Assembly (NCBI RefSeq): GCF_900114585.1
Contig: NZ_FOTL01000015.1
Coordinates: 1 to 46,009 of the forward strand
DNA: 46,009 nucleotides
Origin: Methanobrevibacter olleyae
Lineage (GTDB): Archaea; Methanobacteriota; Methanobacteria; Methanobacteriales; Methanobacteriaceae
Reading direction: 5' to 3'
The first letter of the stretch is position 1. The number at the start of each line of letters is the position of its first letter. This document shows, piece after piece, positions 35,386-42,565 of the stretch. The notes below the pieces were generated by a model. The model was not told where the DNA came from. It saw only the letters and a program-made list of their open reading frames with translations, and did no database searches. The translations under genes were made by a program, and so were the position numbers.

Positions 35386-35802
35386 TATTTCTTTTAGTTG
35401 ATTTTTTGTTTTACTATCTAATTTATCAATTCCAACTTTTTCTTCCCATTTTTTTAAATCTCTTTTTAATAAAATAGCTAAATCTTCTCCTTTTTTTGTT
35501 GTTTTTAATATATATTTTCTTCTATTATTTTCATCAATTTTTCTATCGAGATATCCTTTATCTTCTAATTTTCTTAAAGCTTTAGCTATTGTTCCTTTGC
35601 TTTGACTAAATATATTAGCTAGGTCATCTTGAGATAAATCTTTTCCTTTATGGATTACCATTAAATAGCGACCTTCATGAAACATATCTATATGATTTGG
35701 ATTTTTCATATAATATCTTAGTTTATTTTTGGATATGTGATGAATTAATGCAATAAAAGGCATTGAATCATATTTATCTATTTTTTCATTTTCTTTTTTC
35801 AT
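35353..35802 (-). CDS. MarR-family transcriptional regulator, second copy
   Basis: A 149-residue winged-helix protein with DNA-recognition region LANIFSQSKGTIAKALRKLE and a charged wing (DRKIDENNRRKYILKTTKKG). The N-terminal half supplies the dimerisation helices. It is divergent from the MarR at 5571, and the promoter palindromes of the two operons differ, so each likely reads its own operator. It is the first gene of a marR-MATE unit. The upstream region has a TATA box flanked by a palindrome. Confidence 0.88.
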   Translation of the reverse strand: MKKENEKIDKYDSMPFIALIHHISKNKLRYYMKNPNHIDMFHEGRYLMVIHKGKDLSQDDLANIFSQSKGTIAKALRKLEDKGYLDRKIDENNRRKYILKTTKKGEDLAILLKRDLKKWEEKVGIDKLDSKTKNQLKEIARKSEEILKE

Positions 35803-35886
35803 ACTTTCATCTAATATATTTTTTATTTTTTTAAATAGCTTATTTTCATTTTTATAAATATTCTATTTTTATATTAATTTTATATG

Positions 35887-35909
35887 TATATAAATGTTTC
35901 TTGAGAAAC
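35887..35909 (-). promoter_or_regulatory. marR-MATE promoter with adjacent palindrome
   Basis: On the minus strand, TTTATATA at 35894-35887 is the TATA box. Directly upstream is GTTTCT-TG-AGAAAC (plus coordinates 35896-35909), a perfect 6-bp inverted repeat overlapping the TFB-recognition zone. Likely operator for the adjacent MarR (inference). The leader to the start codon is about 60 nt. Confidence 0.5.
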
Positions 35910-35959
35910 TGTTTATCAATGAACAATTATTTTAAAATATTTTTAAATTTTAATTTAAG

Positions 35960-36643
35960 TTAAATTAATTTTTCTTGTTTATTTCGTATTCTCCAATCGA
36001 TTTCTTCTAAATTATTTTCTTTTAAGAATTCATTAGCTAATTTAAAATGATTACATCCAAAAAATCCTTTTCTTGCTGAAAAGGGGCTTGGATGGGAAGA
36101 TGTGAGGATTAAGTGATTAGGGTTTGTAATAAATTCTTTTTTAAATTCTGCTTGTTTTCCCCATAATAAAAATACAATAGGATTCTTTTGCTGATTTAGG
36201 ATTTTAATCACATTATCTGTAAAAGTTTGCCATCCGCATTTACTGTGTGAGTTTGCATTTCCCTCTTCAACAGTTAGCACAGTATTTAGTAGGAATACAC
36301 CTTGTTTAGCCCATGATTCAAGACATCCTGACTCTGGAATAGGGTAGTTGTATTCCTCTTTAATTTCTTTGAAGATATTTTTAAGTGATCTTGGAATTGG
36401 ATTTCCCTCTGGTGTTGAAAATGCAAGTCCATGAGCTTGCCCCTTTTCATGATAGGGGTCTTGACCTAATATAAGTACTTTAACTTCATTTAAAGGACAT
36501 AATTTAAAAGCATTAAAAACTTCTTCTTTTGGGGGATAAATTGTTTTTCTTTTGTATTCATCTTCTACAAACTCTTTTATTTTTAAGAAATAATCTTTTT
36601 TAAATTCTTCTTCTAAAATCATGTCCCAATCGTTTTCAATCAT
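35960..36643 (-). CDS. ung: Uracil-DNA glycosylase, family 1 (Ung)
   Basis: A 227-residue family 1 UDG that removes uracil from DNA. Motif A is GQDPYHEKGQAHGLAFS with catalytic Asp62 and His65; the uracil-selecting Asn is at 120 in FLLNTVLTVEEGNANSH; motif B is HPSPFSARKGFFGCNHF, starting at His184. Full length. Archaea mostly use family 4 or 5 enzymes, so a bacterial-type Ung here suggests transfer or a lineage-specific choice. The upstream spacer has three 42-bp repeats. Confidence 0.94.
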   Translation of the reverse strand: MIENDWDMILEEEFKKDYFLKIKEFVEDEYKRKTIYPPKEEVFNAFKLCPLNEVKVLILGQDPYHEKGQAHGLAFSTPEGNPIPRSLKNIFKEIKEEYNYPIPESGCLESWAKQGVFLLNTVLTVEEGNANSHSKCGWQTFTDNVIKILNQQKNPIVFLLWGKQAEFKKEFITNPNHLILTSSHPSPFSARKGFFGCNHFKLANEFLKENNLEEIDWRIRNKQEKLI

Positions 36644-36656
36644 AAAATCACTTTAA

Positions 36657-36782
36657 TTCTTTAAATTTTCTTTTAATTAATTTTAAAGGTTTTTTATATT
36701 CTTTAAATTTTCTTTTAATTAATTTTAAAGGTTTTTTATATTCTTTAAATTTTCTTTTAATTAATTTTAAAGGTTTTTTATA
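36657..36782. repeat. three copies of a 42-bp tandem repeat upstream of ung
   Basis: CTTTAAATTTTCTTTTAATT plus AATTTTAAAGGTTTTTTATATT repeats every 42 bp. Beyond it, TTTATA-type strings near 36778-36792 may be the ung promoter on the minus strand. Confidence 0.9.
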
Positions 36783-36866
36783 AACTTTTATATATTCAAA
36801 GGAGTACTAATTGATGTTTTTATTTATTATTAAATAAATTTATCATGATATTTAATGATTTATTCT

Positions 36867-37598
36867 TTATTTTATCACTTTTTTAAGGATAAAAAACATT
36901 ATTTTTGCAAAAATCTTTTTTATGAATCCTAAGTTTACATCTGGAGCAAATTCATAATTAACTAAACCAGTACTTTCCCAATATTCTTTATCTATTTTAA
37001 TTGGTTCTTTTGTTGATATCATTGCTCTCCAAAGGTTGTAAAATATTAAATCTCCAATGTTCGGGGCATGTAATTTTTTAGAGACTATATCCTTATGGAA
37101 TTTTTGAGATACTTTGTTTATCTCTTCAGTATTAATACTCTCTTTTCCTCCGCAAGCATAAGTTATTTGATAAATTTTATTAAATCCCCAATGTCTTAAA
37201 TTTTCACCGATATAATTTGCAACATCTTTTTGCCCAGCTCCTGCAGTTGATACAATAACTAATGCTTTTTTATCAAAAAACTTAGGTCTATGATAGAGAT
37301 AAGCAGTATGATCGAAGAAATTTTTAATAAGTGCAGTAACATTCATTGCATAAACTGGAGAGGTGATTATAAGTCCATCAGACCATTTAATTTTTTCTAG
37401 GATTGAGTTTACTATTTCATAATGAGGACAGTTTTCTTCTCCTTCCATTATACATTTAAAACAACCATTACACATTGGTATTTTCTCTTTCATTAATTGT
37501 ATTTCTTCAAACTCTCCTTCTAAATTAGTTTTAGCCTGTTTAGCCATACTCCATGTATTTTTCTTTCTTGGAGAACCATTGATTATTAGATATTTCAT
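36867..37598 (-). CDS. NAD(P)H-dependent FMN reductase/iron-sulfur flavoprotein-like
   Basis: A 243-residue flavodoxin-fold protein. The phosphate-binding loop is NGSPRKKNTW (7-16). Residues 43-57 have C43-x2-C46-x2-C49-x7-C57, the compact cluster motif of archaeal iron-sulfur flavoproteins, so a [4Fe-4S] cluster beside FMN is likely. SPVYAMNVTALIKNFFDH is the usual flavin-contact region. The C-terminal ~70 residues are lineage-specific and hydrophobic at the very end. I start at ATG 37598 after AGGTGAAAAG, not at the in-frame TTG 37616. It follows the TetR gene by ~100 bp on the same strand and is probably its target. Confidence 0.85.
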   Translation of the reverse strand: MKYLIINGSPRKKNTWSMAKQAKTNLEGEFEEIQLMKEKIPMCNGCFKCIMEGEENCPHYEIVNSILEKIKWSDGLIITSPVYAMNVTALIKNFFDHTAYLYHRPKFFDKKALVIVSTAGAGQKDVANYIGENLRHWGFNKIYQITYACGGKESINTEEINKVSQKFHKDIVSKKLHAPNIGDLIFYNLWRAMISTKEPIKIDKEYWESTGLVNYEFAPDVNLGFIKKIFAKIMFFILKKVIK

Positions 37599-37701
37599 CT
37601 TTTCACCTATTTGCAAGATCTTATTATCTTATTTTTTTCTTCTAATCTTATAGTTTCGTTGTTTTCTACTTTATTATCTTTACATTTTCTTAATTATCTT
37701 C

Positions 37702-38361
37702 TTATTTATTATCTTTACAATCCTCTTCATTACTTTCTTTATCATTTATTTTTACAGAATTAAAGATTATTTTCATATGATTTGTAGCTCTTATTACAAA
37801 TTCCTTTATGAATTTTTCATCATCCTCTGGATAATTAATAATGAAGTGTTCATATAATAAGAATAATCCATAATAATAAAATGATTCTGCAAGCTGTTTG
37901 CTGTTGGAATCTTCTTCAATAACCTTTTTTTCTTTCATTAAATCAAATAGCTCAATCCAACCTTTAATTGCATAGTCCATAATTGCTTCTTTTACAAAAT
38001 TTTTTATTTTTTCATTATGATATGATTCAACTAAAAAGATTCTTGTAATTTTCATCATCACTCTTTCAGATAATTTTGATATAAATCTTTCACTACCTAC
38101 TTTGTAGAAATGGTCAAAACCTAAATTTAAACTATCAGATGCTTGCATTAAAGGTGCTTCTTCTTTTAACATTTCCTTGATATAATAATTTAATATTGAT
38201 TCTAAAATAGATTCCTTACTTCTATAATGATTGTAAATAGAACTTTCTTTTATTCCAGTCTCTTTAGCTATTTGCCGTATACTTACTCTATCATAGCCAT
38301 ACTCTGAGAATAAATCAATAGAAATATTAAATATCTTTTCTTTAGTATTCTTTTTAGTCAT
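37702..38361 (-). CDS. TetR-family transcriptional regulator
   Basis: A 219-residue TetR protein. The N-terminal helix-turn-helix spans about residues 23-48 (VSIRQIAKETGIKESSIYNHY, with RSKESIL following), the rest being an all-helical ligand domain. The C-terminus is Asn/Asp/Lys-rich. Two matching inverted repeats upstream are its probable operators, so it likely represses itself and the oxidoreductase gene behind it. The inducer is unknown. Confidence 0.9.
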   Translation of the reverse strand: MTKKNTKEKIFNISIDLFSEYGYDRVSIRQIAKETGIKESSIYNHYRSKESILESILNYYIKEMLKEEAPLMQASDSLNLGFDHFYKVGSERFISKLSERVMMKITRIFLVESYHNEKIKNFVKEAIMDYAIKGWIELFDLMKEKKVIEEDSNSKQLAESFYYYGLFLLYEHFIINYPEDDEKFIKEFVIRATNHMKIIFNSVKINDKESNEEDCKDNK

Positions 38362-38420
38362 ATTATCTCTTTTAAACAGCTAATTTTCTTATAAATTTAC
38401 TTTTATAAATTTCATATCTA

Positions 38421-38491
38421 AACTAACACCTGTTAGTTAAAATCATATATTATTTTCATGCTTTTAGTTAATAAAACTAACGGCTGTTAGT
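38421..38491 (-). promoter_or_regulatory. two TetR-type operators
   Basis: AACTAAC-ACCT-GTTAGTT (38421-38438, perfect 7-bp arms) and ACTAAC-GGCT-GTTAGT (38476-38491, perfect 6-bp arms) share the same arms with different 4-nt centres. Their centres are 54 bp apart. They lie 60-130 bp before the tetR start, upstream of or around TATA-like TTTATAAA strings on the minus strand. Confidence 0.7.
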
Positions 38492-38548
38492 ATGAATTTT
38501 TAAAGAATAGTTTAAATTTAAAACAAGAAAGCCACTTTAGTTAAAAAA

Positions 38549-38629
38549 TTAGAATTAGTTAAAAACAGAATGAAAAAAAGTTTCACAACTTAAAAAAATT
38601 AGAATTAGTTAAAAACAGAATGAAAAAAG
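38549..38629. repeat. 50-bp tandem repeat
   Basis: TTAGAATTAGTTAAAAACAG continuing with AATGAAAAAA occurs at 38549 and 38599, between the tetR operators and the NimA-like gene's terminator. Confidence 0.8.
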
Positions 38630-38667
38630 TTTTGGTCAAGGTTTTTAGCCGAAGGCTAAAAAGCTTG
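38630..38667 (-). terminator. terminator of the NimA-like gene, copy 1 of a dispersed 38-bp element
   Basis: One base after the stop codon. The core hairpin is TTTTTAGCC (38642-38650), GAA, GGCTAAAAA (38654-38662), extended by CAAG/CTTG after one G-G mismatch. Read on the minus strand it is followed by an AAAACTTTTTTC tract. The same 38 bases recur at 39417-39454. Confidence 0.75.
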
Positions 38668-38668
38668 C

Positions 38669-39142
38669 TTATTTTTCTTCAACTATTTTTCCACTAATAT
38701 GTTCTATTTTAAGTTCATAAAGCTCTGTAAGGTTTAAAAGTCTATCAATTTCTGATTTTGTTTCCTCTTCACTTGGAAAGAATTTATTTCCTAGATGGCT
38801 TAATTTGTTTATTTTATCTTCAACATCATCAATTGTTTTCATTCTTCCAAAAACAACAACACTTTTAAATGTGTACCACCATTCATTTTCAGCTTTAATT
38901 CCTTTGTCAATTACACAGAAAGAAACTTTGTCATGTTTTCTTATTGCATCTTTTTTATGACTATTTTTTATAGTTCCATGGAAGTATATCTTACCATCAA
39001 TATAAACATGACTTAATGGTATAGCATAGGGATATTCATCATCTCCTAAAACTGCTAAAACACCATGAGGTTCATTTATTAAAATATCAACACATTCCTC
39101 TTCAGATAAAGCTTGCTTTGCTCTTCTCATTTTTCTAAACAT
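38669..39142 (-). CDS. NimA-like pyridoxamine 5'-phosphate oxidase-fold flavoprotein
   Basis: A 157-residue protein of the nitroimidazole-resistance-like PNPOx group. The N-terminus MRRAKQALSEEECVDIL, then GVLAVLGDDEYPYAIPLSHVYIDGKIYFHGTIKNSHKKDAI, follows the family pattern closely, including the YPYAIP and IYFHG blocks. Family members bind FMN or PLP-like ligands; some reduce 5-nitroimidazoles, but most have no known substrate. It has its own terminator and a 41-bp repeat upstream. Confidence 0.87.
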   Translation of the reverse strand: MFRKMRRAKQALSEEECVDILINEPHGVLAVLGDDEYPYAIPLSHVYIDGKIYFHGTIKNSHKKDAIRKHDKVSFCVIDKGIKAENEWWYTFKSVVVFGRMKTIDDVEDKINKLSHLGNKFFPSEEETKSEIDRLLNLTELYELKIEHISGKIVEEK

Positions 39143-39191
39143 ATTATTATTTTTAGCTTTACTTATAAAAATACTTATTTAATAGCCTATA

Positions 39192-39295
39192 TTTAGTTTA
39201 AGATTTGTTAAATATGATTAAACTAGTTTGTATTTAGTTTAAGATTTGTTAAATATGATTAAACTAGTTTGCATTTAGTTTAAATTTGCTAAAAT
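39192..39295. repeat. 41-bp tandem repeat upstream of the NimA-like gene
   Basis: TTTAGTTTAAGATTTGTTAA plus ATATGATTAAACTAGTTTGTA occurs at 39192 and 39233, with a diverged third copy at 39274. The rest of the gap to 39416 is A-rich with no gene. Confidence 0.85.
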
Positions 39296-39416
39296 ATGAT
39301 TAAAATACTTAGAAATAGTTAAAAATAATGAAACTAAAAGATCTAAAAATTTCAATAAAAATAAAAAATAGTAAAAAAAGTAAATGAAAATATTAATCAA
39401 ACTTTTTTTTAAAAAA

Positions 39417-39454
39417 TTTTGGTCAAGGTTTTTAGCCGAAGGCTAAAAAGCTTG
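39417..39454 (-). terminator. purB terminator, copy 2 of the dispersed 38-bp element
   Basis: Three bases after the purB stop codon. It is identical to 38630-38667: TTTTTAGCC (39429-39437), GAA, GGCTAAAAA (39441-39449) with CAAG/CTTG flanks, then a T-rich run on the minus strand. Confidence 0.75.
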
Positions 39455-39457
39455 GAT

Positions 39458-40807
39458 TTAGAACCAATCTTTAGATGATTCTAAAATTTCATCAACTATT
39501 ATTGGTGCAGAACCAATGTAAGTATGAGGATCCATAATTCTTTCAACATCTTCTTTAGATAAGAATTGGCTAGCATCAGAATCTTCAAGGATTAAATCTG
39601 CAAGAAGGAGTTTTTCTTTATTTGCTTTAATTGCATTTTTACGAGCTACTCCATAAGCAGTTTGTTTACCCATTCCAGCTCTAGTGAGTTCTGCCATTAA
39701 TCTTTCAGCCATGATTAATCCATTACTAAAGTTTAGGTTTCTTTCAATGTTTTCATCATAGAATATAAGATTATTCATTAATTTAATAGTTAAGTTGAGG
39801 ATATAATCTGTAAGAATACAAGATTCTGGAAACATAATCCTTTCACAAGAAGAGTTAGTTAAGTCTCTTTCATGCCAGAGAGGGTTGTTTTCCATAGCTG
39901 CATTCACATAGGATTTTACAATTCTTGCAACACCACAAATACGTTCTGCAGTAATTGGATTCATTTTATGCGGCATAGTACTACTGCCAACTTGTTTTTC
40001 AGGGTCGAAATATTCTCCTAGCTCTTGAATTTCAGTTCTTTGTAAGTTTCTAACTTCAAGAGCAATCTTACTAAGGGTTGTAGCAATGTTAGCAAGGGTA
40101 GCTATGAATTCTACATGATTGTCTCTTTGTAGAACTTGATTAGTAATTGGAGCAGCTTTAAGTCCTAAGATTTCAGATACTTTTTTGTGAATTGCCCATC
40201 CATCAGTTCCAAGTGCTGCTGTAGTTCCAACAGCTCCATCCATCATTCCAAGGCAAACATTGTCTTTTGCATGTTCTAGTCTGTCATATTGTCTGTGAAG
40301 TTCATCTGCCCAAATAGCAAATTTCATACCATATGTGGTAGGTAATGCATGTTGACCATGGGTACGGCCAATACATACTTTTGTTTTATTTTCTTCTGCT
40401 AATTTAAGGATGATTTTAGTTAATCTTTCTATTTTTTCTTCTAAAACTTCAATAGAATCCTTTAAAAGTAAAGAGTTAGAACTATCAACAATATCATTAG
40501 ATGTTGCTCCAAAATGAACATATTCTCCAGCTTCACCTTCACATACTTCACTTAATCCTTTTGAAAGGGAAGCGATGTCATGTTTGGTTTCAGCTTCAAT
40601 TTCACTTACACGTTCTAAGGTAACATATTCAATACTTGCCTTTGCTTTAATCTCATCTGCATATTCCTTTGGTATTATTCCAAGCTCACCTTCAGCTTGA
40701 GCCAATGCAGATTCAATATCTAACATTCTTTGTTGTTTATTTTCTTGTTCCCAGATTCTTTTCATTTCTGGAGTTCCATATCTAAATTCAATTGGATGTA
40801 TTGCCAT
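39458..40807 (-). CDS. purB: Adenylosuccinate lyase
   Basis: A 449-residue member of the fumarase/aspartase superfamily. It acts twice in purine synthesis, splitting fumarate from SAICAR and from adenylosuccinate. The signature GSSTMPHKMNP is at 274-284 with the mobile catalytic Ser; GRTHGQHALPTT (147-158) carries a catalytic His; YVHFGATSNDIVDSS is also conserved. It is full length. The start follows AAAGGAGAGTTAAA. Confidence 0.96.
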   Translation of the reverse strand: MAIHPIEFRYGTPEMKRIWEQENKQQRMLDIESALAQAEGELGIIPKEYADEIKAKASIEYVTLERVSEIEAETKHDIASLSKGLSEVCEGEAGEYVHFGATSNDIVDSSNSLLLKDSIEVLEEKIERLTKIILKLAEENKTKVCIGRTHGQHALPTTYGMKFAIWADELHRQYDRLEHAKDNVCLGMMDGAVGTTAALGTDGWAIHKKVSEILGLKAAPITNQVLQRDNHVEFIATLANIATTLSKIALEVRNLQRTEIQELGEYFDPEKQVGSSTMPHKMNPITAERICGVARIVKSYVNAAMENNPLWHERDLTNSSCERIMFPESCILTDYILNLTIKLMNNLIFYDENIERNLNFSNGLIMAERLMAELTRAGMGKQTAYGVARKNAIKANKEKLLLADLILEDSDASQFLSKEDVERIMDPHTYIGSAPIIVDEILESSKDWF

Positions 40808-41179
40808 TTTAACTCTCCTTTAATTGTAGGTAATTTATTTAAAATAATATTCTTTAAAATTTTATAATCCTAATAATAATTTTAACTTATTATAATTTAA
40901 AATCATATTTTTAGAATATACAGTTTTATTTTTGAATTTTAGATTAAATATATTTTATTAATTTTATAGCCTCTTTCAAAAACTTTGTTGATTGAAATTT
41001 TTTTAATAAAAAATAGTGGTTTTTAGAATTTTTTCTTAAAAATGGTTTGATTTTTATTTAAAAATAGTAAAATTTAATAAATGGTTGGAGCTAAGTTTTT
41101 ATCATTGCTTAAACAAAAAACAATTGCTTCAAATAGTATTTTAGATGTTGAACAATATATATGTTGCGATTTTAATGAA

Positions 41180-41635
41180 TGATTTTTCTTCTTTCCAATC
41201 CTCATTTTTGTAAGATTATTTAATTCTTGTCGTGAAGTTTTTAAATCTTTTAGGGTCCTTACGATTTTAGTTTTCTGATAATTGTTGTATGGTCGTTTTT
41301 GAGTGAATCATTGTAATATTATCAGTGATCCTAAAAATACATTTAAATAAACGGTTTTTTTCAACTGATTTTGGAGTATATTTGTGGATTTCTCTTCATA
41401 TTTAAAATCCTTGTTTTAATAATTTGAAAAAATCTTCTATTTTAGCCCTTATTGGTTTAAATTTTTCCCAGGAATCTAATTTTTTCAATAATTCCATTTT
41501 TAATCTGTTGTATAATCTTTTTTCTTTTATTATTTTCTTTGTTTACGTTAAATACAGCTAATGGATAGGTTAAAATATTATCTAATCTTTTTTTGTTGAA
41601 TTTTTCTAAATTAGGGTTTTTAAACATCAATTATT
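41180..41635 (-). pseudogene. transposase fragment with several frameshifts
   Basis: On the minus strand, short frames run on from one another: KNPNLEKFNKKRLDNILTYP and following (about 41635-41500), then 41497-41402 with SWEKFKPIRAKIEDFFKLLK, then REIHKYTPKSVEK one frame over and KTVYLNVFLGSLIILQ in a third. The EDFFKLLK...KSVEK..YLNVFLG run is the C-terminal part of a DDE transposase as found in methanogen insertion sequences. At least three frameshifts are present, and no N-terminal catalytic part remains. Confidence 0.7.
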
Positions 41636-41772
41636 GTATTTTTTCATGCTAAAAAGAGTTTGAATAAAAAATATTAAAAGATTATATGGGGGGAGAAATA
41701 TAAGCTTTCTAAAAGGGAGGAATATAAAAGAATGTGAAGATCAATTAAAAAATGGTTAAAGATTTATTTTGA

Positions 41773-42090
41773 TTTAAATGTATTATTTATGAAGTTGAAA
41801 GAGAGTTACAAAGGTTTAATTTATCGTAAAAAAATGAATTTCATAATGTTATTTATGAAATTATAAGAAAATTTATTGTTTCTAGGTATAAAAGCTTTAT
41901 TTATCATTTAAAAGATAAGAAAATTGAGAGAACAAATAATAAGCTTGAAAATGCTTTTTAAGAAACTATACCTAAATCAAGAAAAAGAACTTTTAAGACT
42001 ATTCATGGTGTTTTAAAGAGAATTTATTCCAGAGATTTGATTTTGAATGAAAATCGAAAACTTAATCAAGTTCATCAACAAAGTTTTTGA
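41773..42090 (+). pseudogene. C-terminal transposase fragment with in-frame stops
   Basis: One frame from 41773 to the stop at 42088-42090 reads as a transposase tail (IERTNNKLENAF, stop, ETIPKSRKRTFKTIHGVLKR). The ERTNNKLEN..F..T.PK..KR..KT..G pattern is typical of DDE transposase C-termini. In-frame TAA codons occur at 41827-41829 and 41959-41961. The last codons form the right terminal inverted repeat. Confidence 0.72.
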
Positions 42091-42194
42091 AAGAGCCTTA
42101 AAAATAGGAGGTTGTAAAATTTTATAGGCTTATTTTATTTTTATGTTTTAATTACTTGATTTTTATAATACTTAACGTTATTAAACATAAAGTA

Positions 42195-42210
42195 GCGAAA
42201 GGTTTATATA
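42195..42210 (+). promoter_or_regulatory. strong promoter of the adhesin gene
   Basis: GCGAAAGG directly before TTTATATA (42203-42210) is a good BRE plus TATA pair, the best-looking core promoter in the window. It lies ~360 bases before the start codon, so the transcript would have a leader of ~330 nt unless another promoter is used. Confidence 0.55.
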
Positions 42211-42565
42211 AATATAAATATATATAATATTATGATTTGAACAAATTATATCTTTTTAAATAAAAGATATTTTTTTGTTTAAGTCTAATATTATAATAGG
42301 TTAATATTAAATTAACACATGTTATAATTTGAAATCTTCTCCATTTGAATTTAAATGATTAAATATATTTTACTAAAAATATAGTTTATCATGAAATTCA
42401 ATATAAGTTTAGAGGAATATATTTATTATATATTTGAATATAAACCAGTTTAAATGAACTAGATTTATTTTAAATCTAGGAAATTTAGACTAAATTGTAG
42501 TGATTTATTTAAATATTAAATATATATTAGATTCCTATCTAAAAAAAATAAGGAGTTTTAAAAAA
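42211..42565 (+). other. long leader with two hairpins before the adhesin gene
   Basis: No open frame is present. Perfect hairpins are CTAGATTT/AAATCTAG (42459-42466 and 42472-42479, 5-nt loop) and TTAGAT/ATCTAA (42527-42532 and 42537-42542, 4-nt loop); the second ends 7 bases before the AAGGAG ribosome site at 42550-42555. They could modulate translation or be chance in AT-rich DNA. Confidence 0.4.

Larger units (their letters stand above)
40971..42095. mobile_element. decayed insertion-sequence relic with 22-bp terminal inverted repeats
   Basis: The left end 40971-40992 (CTCTTTCAAAAACTTTGTTG plus AT) is the exact reverse complement of 42074-42095. The right repeat includes the stop codon of a transposase remnant on the plus strand. 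A second transposase remnant lies inside on the minus strand, so the 1.1-kb relic is composite or internally rearranged. Multiple stops and frameshifts make it inactive. I see no clear target-site duplication. Confidence 0.78.

Noticed and set aside
38642-38662. UUCG tetraloop in the dispersed 38-bp terminator
   Set aside because: The minus strand reads GCCTTCGGC, but the 9-bp stem pairs with a 3-nt UUC loop; the register needed for C(UUCG)G would create a C-C mismatch directly below.
41081-41182. 33-residue plus-strand frame (MVGAKFLSLLKQ) within the relic
   Set aside because: Short, overlaps the decayed region, no ribosome site; likely chance.
40960-42106. Target-site duplication around the insertion relic
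   Set aside because: Flanks TTTTATA and TTAAAAATA are only generically AT-rich; no direct repeat of credible length is visible.
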